From assembly GCF_024171485.1 (NCBI RefSeq), contig NZ_JALJZX010000002.1, forward strand, positions 806,001 through 870,000: a stretch of DNA of 64,000 nt, read 5' to 3'. Below the pieces are notes generated by a model that saw nothing but the letters and a program-made list of their open reading frames with translations, ran no database searches and was not told the DNA's origin. Position 1 is the stretch's first letter. Each line of letters begins with the position of its first letter. A program made the translations under genes and the position numbers. Of this stretch, positions 1 to 8,905 are shown piece after piece. This DNA comes from Chryseobacterium sp. HSC-36S06 (GTDB lineage: Bacteria; Bacteroidota; Bacteroidia; Flavobacteriales; Weeksellaceae).

Positions 1-898
1 CACATAAAATAAGTTTCAGTTTTCCTGGATAAGTATTGATATCACCGATTGCATAAACTCCCGGAATATTGGTCTGATAGTCTAATGCATTATTTACAAC
101 GATTGCATTTTTTTCAATATTTAAACCCCAGTTACCCAAATCCCCCAGTTTCGGCGTTAGTCCGAAAAGCGGAATAAAATAATCTGTTTCGATATCAAAA
201 ACTTCCCCATCCTTTTCTACGGTAATTGCGGAAACTTTACCTTCGCCTTTAATTCCTGTAACTTCTGCGGGCGTCACCAAATGAATTTTACCCTGATCCT
301 TCAGCGCCTGCACTTTTTCAACAGAATCCAGCGCACCGCGGAACTCGTTTCTTCTGTGAATTAAAGTTACTTCACTTGCGATATTGGCAAGAAAAATACT
401 CCAATCCAGGGCAGAATCGCCGCCACCGGCAATTACTACTTTTTTACCGCGGAAATGTTCAGGCTCTTTAATGAAATATTCAACCCCTTTTTCTTCGTAA
501 TCGGCAATATTGTCGATCACAGGTTTTCTAGGTTCGAAAGTTCCCAATCCACCTGCAATCGCTACTGCTTTAGCCCGGTGAACAGCTCCTTTATTAGTAA
601 TGACTTCAAAAGTTCCGTCTTCCAGTTTGGTTAAAGTCTGCGCCGTTTCTCCTAAAGTGAATCCGGGCTGGAACTGCTTGATCTGCTCCATCAGATTATC
701 TACAAGATCCCCTGCGTTAATAGAAGGAAATCCGGGAATATCGAAAATAGGTTTCTTTGGATAAAGCTCGGTTAACTGACCGCCCGGTTGAGGCAGCGCG
801 TCGATTAAATGACATTTCATTTTAAGTAAACCTGCTTCAAAAACTGCGAAAAGCCCTGTGGGTCCCGCTCCTATAATCAATATATCGCTTGTAATCAT
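1..898 (-). CDS. Ferredoxin/flavodoxin-NADP+ reductase, thioredoxin-reductase type (3' part cut by window edge)
   Basis: A flavoprotein that passes electrons between NADPH and ferredoxin or flavodoxin in the cytoplasm. The translated minus strand opens with MITSDILIIGAGPTGLF, an FAD-binding GxGxxG motif at residues 9-14. A second dinucleotide-binding motif, VIAGGGDSALDW, lies near residue 155, and the terminal FAD motif GVYAIGDINTYPG near residue 285. The CxxC redox pair of true thioredoxin reductases is missing from the region between the NADPH motifs, which fits the YumC/FNR2 branch. The gene runs off the left edge, so about 50 C-terminal residues are missing. The start at 898 follows a TAAATTTG -7 box. 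The family is clear; the exact electron partner is inferred. Confidence 0.88.
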   Translation of the reverse strand, partial: MITSDILIIGAGPTGLFAVFEAGLLKMKCHLIDALPQPGGQLTELYPKKPIFDIPGFPSINAGDLVDNLMEQIKQFQPGFTLGETAQTLTKLEDGTFEVITNKGAVHRAKAVAIAGGLGTFEPRKPVIDNIADYEEKGVEYFIKEPEHFRGKKVVIAGGGDSALDWSIFLANIASEVTLIHRRNEFRGALDSVEKVQALKDQGKIHLVTPAEVTGIKGEGKVSAITVEKDGEVFDIETDYFIPLFGLTPKLGDLGNWGLNIEKNAIVVNNALDYQTNIPGVYAIGDINTYPGKLKLILC

Positions 899-926
899 TG
901 ATGATTTTTTAAAAAATTTAATTTGG

Positions 927-934
927 CAAATTTA
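927..934 (-). promoter_or_regulatory. -7 promoter element of the ferredoxin-NADP reductase gene
   Basis: On the minus strand the box reads TAAATTTG, matching the Bacteroidetes consensus TANNTTTG, 28 bases upstream of the ATG. No convincing TTTG -33 element is present at 18-21 bases. Confidence 0.55.
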
Positions 935-1006
935 AGAAAAATAAAAGAAGGGCGCCTTGCATAATACTGAGAAATATCACTTTAAATGCCTTTGAAATCA
1001 ATGTTC

Positions 1007-1014
1007 TATATTTG
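1007..1014 (+). promoter_or_regulatory. -7 promoter element of the DUF3108 gene
   Basis: TATATTTG matches TANNTTTG. It contains the TTG at 1012 that an ORF caller would take as a start, so transcription should begin near 1021 and translation at 1036 or 1042. Confidence 0.6.
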
Positions 1015-1041
1015 TGGCAAATTTTTTGCAAAACCATGTCT

Positions 1042-1809
1042 ATGAAAAAGATTTTAAGTGTTATTACCCTCTTATTTTTTGCATTGGGTTTCTCCCAAAA
1101 ACTCGATAATATTCAGCCTGGCGAGGCATTAAATTACCGGATTCATTATGGTTTGCTGAATGCTGGAACAGCTACACTAACCACCGTAAAGACTAATTAT
1201 AAGGGTCAGCCCCATTATTACGTTAAAGGCTACGGCAGAACCACAGGTGCGGTGCGCGCATTCTTTAAAGTTGAAGATAATTACGAAAGTTACATTAATT
1301 ATAACACCGGATTACCCAGTTTTTATGTTCGTAATGTTCAGGAAGGTGGCTACACGCAACATCTTGAAGCCACATTTAACCACAACAACGCTACAGTATC
1401 CCTTACTGATAAAGAGAAAAACACCACGAGAAGCCTAAAATCAGTGAAGGGTGTTCAGGATATGTTATCTGCTTTCTATCATTTAAGAAGTCTGGATTCC
1501 AGTGATTTAAGAGTTGGCAGTGTAAAGAAAATCAATGTTTGGATTGACGATGAAATGTTCCCTTTTCAGATTAAAGTGGTGGGCACAGAAAACATCAAAA
1601 CAAAATTCGGCACCATCAATACACTGAAAATTGTTCCTCAGGTAATGAGCGGCCGCGTTTTTAAAGACAAGGAAGGCGTTACGCTTTGGGTGAGCAATGA
1701 CAGAAATTATGTTCCGATCGCGATAAAAGCAGATTTGGTGGTAGGTTCACTGAAAGCGAGTATTGATTCATTCAAAAATGTTAAATATCCTTTAAACTTT
1801 AGGAAATAG
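1042..1809 (+). CDS. DUF3108 domain-containing periplasmic/envelope protein
   Basis: About 255 residues opening with the signal peptide MKKILSVITLLFFALGFSQ. The remainder fits DUF3108: it begins GEALNYRIHYGLLNAGTATL, has a beta-rich middle, and ends with a segment reading GVTLWVSNDRNYVPIAIKADLVVGSLKASI. Proteins of this family are exported beta-sandwich or lipocalin-like proteins of unknown function. The open frame extends upstream to a TTG at 1012, but that codon lies inside the -7 promoter box, so I place the start at 1042 (ATG at 1036 also possible). It is a single-gene unit with its own promoter and a terminator at 1915. Family call is good; the role is unknown. Confidence 0.8.
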   Translation: MKKILSVITLLFFALGFSQKLDNIQPGEALNYRIHYGLLNAGTATLTTVKTNYKGQPHYYVKGYGRTTGAVRAFFKVEDNYESYINYNTGLPSFYVRNVQEGGYTQHLEATFNHNNATVSLTDKEKNTTRSLKSVKGVQDMLSAFYHLRSLDSSDLRVGSVKKINVWIDDEMFPFQIKVVGTENIKTKFGTINTLKIVPQVMSGRVFKDKEGVTLWVSNDRNYVPIAIKADLVVGSLKASIDSFKNVKYPLNFRK

Positions 1810-1914
1810 AATCTTAAAATAGTCGTGAAGAAGTCTCAAAACCAAACGATGTGGATTGAGAATCGTCTAAACGAAAACATCTCTTAGACAGGAGGTCGAG
1901 AAAAAACGCAAAAA

Positions 1915-1948
1915 AAGCCGTCTTCGCTAGTTGTGAGACGGCTTCTTT
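1915..1948 (+). terminator. Rho-independent terminator after the DUF3108 gene
   Basis: A stem AAGCCGTCT/AGACGGCTT closes a 12-base loop and is followed by a T-rich stretch. An A-run on the 5' side would also allow weak function on the minus strand. Confidence 0.65.
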
Positions 1949-2009
1949 CATTACTGATGTAACAAAAGTTCCTGTTATGGTGTCTTATTCATAACAAACT
2001 AACACCGCC

Positions 2010-4442
2010 ATGAAAACCCCGATTATAAGTGCCCTCTGCATCCTTTGTTTCAGTCATCTTTTTTCACAGAATATTGGGGCCGACAGTATCTCAAGAAAAA
2101 AAATTACTGCAATTTCCATTACCCAATCACCAAAAATCGATGGGATTCTGGACGAAGAAATTTGGAAAAACGCCCCTTCAGCCACGAACTTTATTGAGCG
2201 CCGCCCCAATAACGGCAAACCAGCCGATGAATCCCTTAGATCAGATGTAAAGATTCTTTATGATGATACTGGAATATATTTCGGGGCCTTACTTTTCGAC
2301 AATGAACCTGCGAAAATCGCCAGAGAACTCACCGAACGAGACAATATTGAAAACGATGATATTTTTGGCATTACATTAAACGGTTATAATGACCACCAGC
2401 AAAGTCTGGAGTTTCTCGTAACACCTGCGGGAGTTCAGGCAGATGCAAAACTTACCAATGATTTCGGAGAGGATTTCAGCTGGAATGCCGTATGGTTTTC
2501 AGCAGTCCAGATCACTGAAAACGGCTGGGTCGTAGAAATGAAAATTCCATATTCCGAACTCCGGTTTCCAAAAAAACAGGTGCAGGAATGGGGAATCAAT
2601 ATTCTGAGGTTAGTAAACAGAACCAGTACGATGTACGACTGGAATTTTGTTGATAACAAAAAAGGCAGTTACATGTTATACGACGGAGTTCTCAATGGAA
2701 TCGAAAACATCAATCCGCCGACAAGACTTTCTTTTCTCCCCTACTTTTCAACCTATCTGAACAGTTTCAATGGCAAAACCGACGCAAACTTCAATGGCGG
2801 AATGGATTTAAAGTATGGGATTAATGATGCCTTCACGCTGGATTTAACTTTAATTCCGGATTTTGGGCAGACTTCGTTTGACAAATCGGTTTTAAACCTT
2901 TCGCCGTTCGAAGTTCAGTTGCAGGAACAAAGACCGTTTTTTACAGAAGGTACAGAGCTCTTCAGCAAAGGAAATCTTTTCTATTCGCGCAGAATAGGCG
3001 GCCACCCTTCACGTACGCCCATTTTAAATGCAGACGAAGAATTTATAGAAATGCCTGATAAAGTAAAATTATTCAATGCGGTAAAAGTATCTGGGAGAAC
3101 GAATAAAGGTCTGGGAATCGGTTTCTTTAACGCTGTTACAGAAAAAATGTATGCGGAAATAAAAGATGTAAACACCGGCGAAATCCGCAGCGAAGTCATC
3201 GAGCCGTGGGCCAATTATAATGTTTTGGTTCTGGATCAGCGGTTCAGCGGAAATTCTTCGGTTTCGCTTGTTAATACTAATGTTACCCGCGATGGTAATT
3301 TCCGCGATGCCAATGTTACGGCTTTGCTTTTTGATATTAGAAATAAGAAAAACATATACCAATATTTTGGAGGAACCAAAGAAAGTCTGGTAATGAACGG
3401 CGAAACAAAATCCGGCAACGAATCTTCCGCAGGTTTTAATAAAGTTTCCGGAACTCACCGTTTTGGTGCCAATTATTTTATGAGAACCAAAGATTACGAT
3501 ATTGGCGATCTAGGATACTACGACAGAACCAACTTCCACAGCATCAACACCAATTATTCGTACCGTTATCTGCAGCCGAAAGGCGGACTAAATGCTTTGA
3601 ATTACAATTTAAATGTTTCCCACAACCGAAGACTGGATGAGGATTTGTTTACGCAGTTTGTCATTCACAACAGCATCGAAATGCAGACGAAAAACTTCTT
3701 CAGTTTTGGCGGCGGCCTGATGATCTGGCCATTGGGTGAAAACGACATCTACGAACCCAGAACTGCCGGAAGACATCTGGACGTTCCCGCGATGATTAAC
3801 CCCTGGATTTTCATTAACACCGATAACCGGAAGAAATTCCGCATCAATACCTATATCGACTATTATGCTTTCGACGAAAAAGGGCGCTACCAGTTGATTT
3901 ATCAGCTGAATCCGAGCTATAAATTTTCAGACAAACTGCGTCTTTATTATGATGCCAACTTCAATTACCAGAATCACGACCGGGGATTTGTCGGTAAAGA
4001 TGCTGCTGACATTTTTATGGGAACCCGGAACCGCTTCACTGTAGAAAACGGCATTTCGTCCCAGTACACTTTCAACAACAAAATGGCGCTGAATCTTTCG
4101 TTCCGGCACTATTTCTCACAGGTTACTTATAAAGGGTTCTCGACTTTAAATACCGACGGAAGCGTGTCAGACACCAATCTTTTCACAGAAAACCGCGACG
4201 GAACATTCAATTCCTGGAATGTCGATCTGCGCTACTCTTGGTGGTTTGCACCCGGAAGTCAGCTTACGTTACTGTACAGAAATGCTGTTGGAAGTTATCT
4301 GGAAGAATCGCGAATCGGCATCAAGGAAAATTTCACCAGACTGTTTAATGAACCAATGGTTGATAATATTTCGCTGAAACTTACGTACTATATCGACTAC
4401 AATCAGGCGAAAAACTGGTTAAAGAAAAAGGATAAGCAATAA
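2010..4442 (+). CDS. DUF5916 outer-membrane protein with N-terminal CBM9-like domain
   Basis: 810 residues. A signal peptide ends near SHLFSQ (residues 1-19). A carbohydrate-binding family 9-like domain follows (about 35-225), recognisable by PKIDGILDEEIW and the later VVEMKIPYSELRF. The remaining 580 residues are the DUF5916 region, rich in alternating hydrophobic beta strands such as LSFRHYFSQVTYKGF and YSWWFAPGSQLTLLYRN and ending in a strand reading KLTYYIDYNQAKNWL, which suggests an outer-membrane barrel. The family is common in Bacteroidetes; substrate and role are unknown, though a role in glycan or metallophore handling is possible. The gene stands alone between two terminators. Confidence 0.85.
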   Translation: MKTPIISALCILCFSHLFSQNIGADSISRKKITAISITQSPKIDGILDEEIWKNAPSATNFIERRPNNGKPADESLRSDVKILYDDTGIYFGALLFDNEPAKIARELTERDNIENDDIFGITLNGYNDHQQSLEFLVTPAGVQADAKLTNDFGEDFSWNAVWFSAVQITENGWVVEMKIPYSELRFPKKQVQEWGINILRLVNRTSTMYDWNFVDNKKGSYMLYDGVLNGIENINPPTRLSFLPYFSTYLNSFNGKTDANFNGGMDLKYGINDAFTLDLTLIPDFGQTSFDKSVLNLSPFEVQLQEQRPFFTEGTELFSKGNLFYSRRIGGHPSRTPILNADEEFIEMPDKVKLFNAVKVSGRTNKGLGIGFFNAVTEKMYAEIKDVNTGEIRSEVIEPWANYNVLVLDQRFSGNSSVSLVNTNVTRDGNFRDANVTALLFDIRNKKNIYQYFGGTKESLVMNGETKSGNESSAGFNKVSGTHRFGANYFMRTKDYDIGDLGYYDRTNFHSINTNYSYRYLQPKGGLNALNYNLNVSHNRRLDEDLFTQFVIHNSIEMQTKNFFSFGGGLMIWPLGENDIYEPRTAGRHLDVPAMINPWIFINTDNRKKFRINTYIDYYAFDEKGRYQLIYQLNPSYKFSDKLRLYYDANFNYQNHDRGFVGKDAADIFMGTRNRFTVENGISSQYTFNNKMALNLSFRHYFSQVTYKGFSTLNTDGSVSDTNLFTENRDGTFNSWNVDLRYSWWFAPGSQLTLLYRNAVGSYLEESRIGIKENFTRLFNEPMVDNISLKLTYYIDYNQAKNWLKKKDKQ

Positions 4443-4443
4443 A

Positions 4444-4478
4444 AAAAAGACCATTTCAGTTCCGAAAGGGTCTTTTTT
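4444..4478. terminator. Bidirectional terminator between the DUF5916 gene and pheS
   Basis: AAAAAGACC pairs with GGTCTTTTT, with an inner TTTC/GAAA extension. A-run on one side and T-run on the other serve both convergent genes. Confidence 0.8.
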
Positions 4479-4489
4479 TATTTTAATTT

Positions 4490-5500
4490 TTACAGTGATT
4501 TAAACTGTTCGAGCATTCTTTTATCGTTTTCGAAGAACATTCTGATGTCGCTCATTTGATAAAGCAGCATCACGATTCTTTCGATTCCCATCCCGAAAGC
4601 ATAACCGGAATATTTATCAGCATCGATGTTTACGTTCTGTAAAACCGCAGGATCCACCATTCCGCAGCCCATAATTTCGAGCCAGCCGGTTCCTTTGGTA
4701 ATTCTGTAATCAGTTTCTGAATTCAGTCCCCAATACACATCCACTTCCGCACTTGGCTCGGTAAACGGGAAATAAGACGGTCTTAGTCTGATTTTGGATT
4801 TACCGAAAAGTTCGGTGGTGAAAAACTGAATGGTCTGTTTTAAATCTGCAAAGCTTACATTCTCATCGATATAAAGTCCTTCTATCTGATGGAAAATACA
4901 GTGCGACCGTGAAGAAATTGCCTCATTACGGAAAACCCTTCCCGGAGACAGAATCCGCATTGGCGGCTGGTTTTCTTCCATATATCGGATTTGTACAGAA
5001 GAAGTATGCGTTCTTAAAAGAATATCAGGATTGGTTTCGATAAAAAATGTATCCTGCATATCTCTTGCCGGGTGATATTCAGGGAGATTAAGCGCGGTAA
5101 AGTTATGCCAGTCGTCTTCAATTTCCGGTCCGTCTGCAACCGCAAAACCGATGGATTTAAAGATTTCGATGATTTTATTCTTAACCAGATTGATCGGATG
5201 GCGGGTTCCCAGTTCAGAAGAAAATCCCGGGCGGGTTAAATCTTCTTTTTCTAAGATAAGGTTAGAAGAAGTTGCGTTTTTTAAATCTTCGAGTTTGGTT
5301 TCGACAGCCTGCTTGAGGGTATTGATCTTCTGCCCGAATTCTTTTTTCTGCTCATTCGGAACATCCTTGAATTTCGAGAAAATATCGTTCAGAATTCCTT
5401 TTTTTCCGCTGAATCTGATTCGGAACTGCTCAATTTCATCTTTATGTGCTGAGCTGAAATTGCTTACCTCAACCAATAATTCATCAATCTTTTCTAACAT
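4490..5500 (-). CDS. pheS: Phenylalanine--tRNA ligase alpha subunit
   Basis: Charges tRNA-Phe with phenylalanine as the alpha half of the alpha2beta2 enzyme. The 336-residue length is typical. The N-terminal 85 residues form the tRNA-binding coiled coil. Class II motifs follow: RHPINLVKNKI with the later FHNF-type loop, motif 2 around LRTHTSSVQIRYME and SPGRVFRNEAISSRSHCIFHQIEGL, and motif 3 at GMGIERIVMLLYQMSDIRMFF. The beta subunit gene is not next to it, which is common in this phylum. It is transcribed from its own TATTTTTG promoter. Identification is certain. Confidence 0.98.
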   Translation of the reverse strand: MLEKIDELLVEVSNFSSAHKDEIEQFRIRFSGKKGILNDIFSKFKDVPNEQKKEFGQKINTLKQAVETKLEDLKNATSSNLILEKEDLTRPGFSSELGTRHPINLVKNKIIEIFKSIGFAVADGPEIEDDWHNFTALNLPEYHPARDMQDTFFIETNPDILLRTHTSSVQIRYMEENQPPMRILSPGRVFRNEAISSRSHCIFHQIEGLYIDENVSFADLKQTIQFFTTELFGKSKIRLRPSYFPFTEPSAEVDVYWGLNSETDYRITKGTGWLEIMGCGMVDPAVLQNVNIDADKYSGYAFGMGIERIVMLLYQMSDIRMFFENDKRMLEQFKSL

Positions 5501-5520
5501 CTCTAATATTTATTGAACTG

Positions 5521-5528
5521 CAAAAATA
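5521..5528 (-). promoter_or_regulatory. -7 promoter element of pheS
   Basis: Minus strand TATTTTTG, a match to TANNTTTG, 20 bases upstream of the pheS ATG. No leader peptide rich in Phe codons was found between box and gene. Confidence 0.6.
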
Positions 5529-5603
5529 CAATTTTTAACTGAAAATTTCGGCGGTAATTTCAATCTTAAATTTTTTAATGAGCAAGTTCTGGGGTGTTTC
5601 TTT

Positions 5604-6179
5604 CTAGGAATTGAGAAAATTCAAGAACTTTTCGATGGCCTGTTTCCGGTGACTGATCTGGTTTTTTTCCTCTGCTTTCATTTGTGCAAAAGTGACTTCA
5701 TGATTTTCGGGAACAAAGATGGGATCATAACCGAAACCTTTTTCCCCACGGATTTCGTGAATTAAATTGCCGTAAACTCTGCCTTCAAAATAATGTTCAC
5801 CGCTTTCATCAACCAAACACATTACGGTTACAAAATAGGCTTTTCGGTTTTCCTCATCTTTCATTTCCTCTAAGACTTTCGCCATATTTTTCGCGAAATC
5901 GTGGTTACCTGCGTAACGTGCGGAATAAATTCCCGGTCTTCCGTCAAGACTTTCCACAACCAAACCGGAATCATCACCAAGACTTGGTTTTCCGGTTCTT
6001 TCGAAACAGTATTTTGCTTTAATGAGGGCGTTCTCGTGAAAAGTGTGGCCGTCTTCCACAATTTCGTCGTGTATATCGTAATCTGTCAGTGAGGTAACTT
6101 TAAAATCACCTCCCAAAATCTGCTGAATTTCTTCTTTCTTGTGTTGATTGTGGGTGGCGATAAGGATTTCTTTGTCCAT
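5604..6179 (-). CDS. rdgB: RdgB/HAM1 family non-canonical purine NTP pyrophosphatase
   Basis: Hydrolyses dITP, XTP and ITP to the monophosphates, keeping deaminated purines out of DNA and RNA. The 191 residues show the family signatures: an N-terminal ATHNQHKKEEI loop, the DDSGLVVESLDGRPGIYSARYAG catalytic block (residues 71-90), GFGYDPIFVPE, and the C-terminal SHRKQAIEKF. It lies 20 bases downstream of the CPBP protease gene and is probably co-transcribed from that gene's promoter. Length and motifs are normal. Confidence 0.96.
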   Translation of the reverse strand: MDKEILIATHNQHKKEEIQQILGGDFKVTSLTDYDIHDEIVEDGHTFHENALIKAKYCFERTGKPSLGDDSGLVVESLDGRPGIYSARYAGNHDFAKNMAKVLEEMKDEENRKAYFVTVMCLVDESGEHYFEGRVYGNLIHEIRGEKGFGYDPIFVPENHEVTFAQMKAEEKNQISHRKQAIEKFLNFLNS

Positions 6180-6199
6180 ATTTTTTTTATAGTAATGAT

Positions 6200-7033
6200 T
6201 TATTTTTCAGAATAATGAATTCGGTATTTCCGTGTAAAAAGATAGTAGAATACGGCAAAAAGCATAATTCCGATCGCCAGAACAATCCATTCTGAAAGAC
6301 GGAAAACATCTGCAAAACTTTCGGAATCACCGTAAAAAATTAAAATTGAAGAACACAGATTATTAAAGGCATGAAGCAACATCGGCAACAGCAAAGACTT
6401 TGTTTTATAGTAAACAAATCCTAAAACACAGCCCAGCAAAACCGCGCCCACAAACTGCCAGGGGTTAGCGTGAACCAACCCGAAAACTATCGAGGTAATA
6501 ATGATCGCAGTTACAGGGTTCATTCCTTTGTTGATTAATCCTTTCTGAATAATTCCGCGAAAAACAATCTCCTCGAATATAGGCGCCATAATTACGGCCA
6601 GAACGATCATCGTGGCTTTATCTTTAGTCATTTGTTCCATCAAGCGCGAGAAAAACTCATAATATTCACCGAAAAAAGGTCCTGTAATGGGAATTTGGGC
6701 AGTAATAAATTCAGCAATAAACATCATCCCGAGCATCATCGGAAAGATCAGAAGATACGTTCCGACATTTGTAGGAGAAAAATTGAAGTTCAGCTTCCTG
6801 CCGGTCTGCGGTCTTGCAATAAAATAATCAAAAGCGAAAATAGCACCGAGAAATCCCGCAGCATTTGTAAGCATTAAATAGAAATCTTTATACTGTAGAT
6901 TTTCATTGAAGACAAACATTGAAAATACATTAATTACAGAAACTGCTGCTGTGCCTACAATCATTCCGCCGATCAGCGCGAATGCACCTTTCCAGTCGAA
7001 AATAAATTTTTTCCGTGAGGAATTTTCTGCCAT
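6200..7033 (-). CDS. CPBP-family intramembrane glutamic protease (CAAX/Abi type)
   Basis: A polytopic membrane protein of 277 residues. It carries the CPBP motifs: EEIVFRG (glutamate pair and arginine, after about 155 residues), the His motif FGLVHANPW, and the third motif LLHAFNNL. Six to eight hydrophobic segments are visible. Family members cleave membrane or prenylated proteins; the substrate here is unknown. The frame can be extended to a TTG at 7051, but that codon overlaps a TATCTTTG promoter box, so I start at ATG 7033 (MAENSSRKK). rdgB follows after 20 bases. Confidence 0.9.
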   Translation of the reverse strand: MAENSSRKKFIFDWKGAFALIGGMIVGTAAVSVINVFSMFVFNENLQYKDFYLMLTNAAGFLGAIFAFDYFIARPQTGRKLNFNFSPTNVGTYLLIFPMMLGMMFIAEFITAQIPITGPFFGEYYEFFSRLMEQMTKDKATMIVLAVIMAPIFEEIVFRGIIQKGLINKGMNPVTAIIITSIVFGLVHANPWQFVGAVLLGCVLGFVYYKTKSLLLPMLLHAFNNLCSSILIFYGDSESFADVFRLSEWIVLAIGIMLFAVFYYLFTRKYRIHYSEK

Positions 7034-7048
7034 GAAATTTAATTTCAG

Positions 7049-7056
7049 CAAAGATA
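7049..7056 (-). promoter_or_regulatory. -7 promoter element of the CPBP protease-rdgB unit
   Basis: Minus strand TATCTTTG matches TANNTTTG. It overlaps the upstream TTG start candidate at 7051, which is therefore rejected in favour of 7033. Confidence 0.55.
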
Positions 7057-7148
7057 AATTAAAAAGATAAAAACTAAATCCGGCGAAGATAAAACTGGGT
7101 TTTCATTTTCCATAAAAAAACACGATTTTTGCAAACTCAAATATCATT

Positions 7149-8747
7149 ATGTCTGAACTCATTAAAGAAATAGAAAGAAGAAAAACTTTCGGAATTATCT
7201 CTCACCCCGATGCCGGAAAAACCACGCTTACAGAAAAGCTGCTGCTTTTTGGTGGTGCAATTCAGGAAGCTGGGGCGGTAAAATCGAACAAAATTAAAAA
7301 AGGAGCCACCTCCGATTTTATGGAAATCGAGAGACAGAGAGGAATTTCTGTCGCAACTTCGGTTTTGGCTTTTGAATACCGAAACCATAAAATCAATATT
7401 CTCGATACACCGGGTCACAAGGATTTTGCAGAAGATACGTACAGAACTTTAACTGCTGTTGATTCCGTAATTGTTGTTATCGATATTGCAAAAGGAGTTG
7501 AGGAACAGACTGAAAAACTGGTAAAAGTTTGCCGCATGCGGAATATTCCGATGTTGGTTTTCATCAATAAATTAGACCGTGAAGGGAAAGATGCTTTCGA
7601 TCTTTTGGACGAAGTGGAGCAGAAACTGGGATTAACAGTTTGCCCATTATCATTACCAATCGGTATGGGAGGCGATTTTCAGGGAATTTATAATATTTGG
7701 GAAAATAACATACAACTGTTTTTGGAAGAGAAAAAACAGAAAGTCGGTGAAGCGATAAAATTCGATGATATCAACGACACAAAAATCGACGATGTTATCG
7801 GGGAAAAAGCTGCCGCAACTTTAAGAGAAGAACTAGAATTGGTGCAGTCGGTTTATCCCGAATTTAACCGCGAAGACTATATGAACGGTGATCTTCAGCC
7901 GGTATTTTTCGGTTCTGCGTTGAATAATTTTGGGGTCCGTGAACTTCTCGATGCTTTTATCGAGATCGCTCCCAAACCTCAGCCGAAAGAAAGCGAAACA
8001 AGGATTGTAAAACCTGAGGAAAAAGATTTCACCGGTTTTGTGTTTAAAATCCACGCGAATATGGATCCGAAACACCGCGACAGACTGGCTTTCGTGAAAA
8101 TCGTATCCGGAACATTCAAAAGAAATGAAAACTACCTGTTGGTAAGAGACAATAAAAAAATGAAATTTTCTTCACCAAACGCCTTCTTTGCTGATAAAAA
8201 AGAAGTTGTTGACGAAAGTTTTCCAGGCGATATTGTAGGACTTCACGATACAGGAAATTTCAGAATCGGTGATACTTTAACGGCGGGTGAAAAAATCAGT
8301 TTCAAAGGAATCCCGAGTTTCTCTCCCGAACATTTCCGCTATATCAATAATGATGATCCGCTGAAAGCAAAACAGCTGGCAAAAGGAATCGATCAGCTGA
8401 TGGACGAAGGTGTGGCGCAGCTTTTCACCATGGATATGAACAACAGAAAAATCATCGGAACCGTGGGTGCGCTTCAGTACGAAGTAATTCAATACCGTCT
8501 CGAGCACGAATATGGCGCGAAATGTACCTACGAACCACTTTCCATCCATAAAGCCTGCTGGATTGAAGCCGATGAAAAATCAGAAGAATTTAAGGAATTC
8601 GCAAGGCTCAAACAGCGTTTCATGGCCAAAGACAAATACGGGCAGCCGGTTTTTCTTGCCGATTCGTCCTTTACCATTCACATGACCCAGGAAAAGTTCC
8701 CAAATGTGAAGTTGCACTTCATCAGTGAATTCCGAAATAAACAATAA
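7149..8747 (+). CDS. prfC: Peptide chain release factor 3 (RF3)
   Basis: The translational GTPase that recycles RF1/RF2 from the ribosome. The 532 residues are the usual length. G motifs are clear: G1 SHPDAGKTTLTEKL (residues 18-31), G2/switch I with QRGISVATSV, G3 DTPGHKDF (about 86-93) and G4 NKLDREG (about 141-147). EF-Tu-like domain 2 and the RF3 C-terminal domain (FTMDMNNRKIIGTVGALQYEVIQYRLEHEYG) follow. The motif order distinguishes it from EF-G and TypA. It is divergent from the CPBP gene and ends at a strong terminator. Confidence 0.98.
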   Translation: MSELIKEIERRKTFGIISHPDAGKTTLTEKLLLFGGAIQEAGAVKSNKIKKGATSDFMEIERQRGISVATSVLAFEYRNHKINILDTPGHKDFAEDTYRTLTAVDSVIVVIDIAKGVEEQTEKLVKVCRMRNIPMLVFINKLDREGKDAFDLLDEVEQKLGLTVCPLSLPIGMGGDFQGIYNIWENNIQLFLEEKKQKVGEAIKFDDINDTKIDDVIGEKAAATLREELELVQSVYPEFNREDYMNGDLQPVFFGSALNNFGVRELLDAFIEIAPKPQPKESETRIVKPEEKDFTGFVFKIHANMDPKHRDRLAFVKIVSGTFKRNENYLLVRDNKKMKFSSPNAFFADKKEVVDESFPGDIVGLHDTGNFRIGDTLTAGEKISFKGIPSFSPEHFRYINNDDPLKAKQLAKGIDQLMDEGVAQLFTMDMNNRKIIGTVGALQYEVIQYRLEHEYGAKCTYEPLSIHKACWIEADEKSEEFKEFARLKQRFMAKDKYGQPVFLADSSFTIHMTQEKFPNVKLHFISEFRNKQ

Positions 8748-8750
8748 AGT

Positions 8751-8779
8751 AATCTCCGGCAAATCCGGAGATTTTTTTG
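8751..8779 (+). terminator. Terminator after prfC
   Basis: AATCTCCGG pairs with CCGGAGATT around a 5-base loop, followed directly by a run of seven T. Confidence 0.9.
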
Positions 8780-8905
8780 TAAATATTTTGTAAATTGATT
8801 TGCAATTCATGTATTTACAGACATTTAACGGAATACAAATCTAGATATGACGTTTTGAGGAATACATTTTGATTCTTTTCCGGAGTTTATCATTAAAATC
8901 AATTC

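Noticed and set aside
1810..1914. Possible further copy of the dispersed repeat
   Set aside because: It lacks both conserved flanks; only an ordinary terminator hairpin is present.
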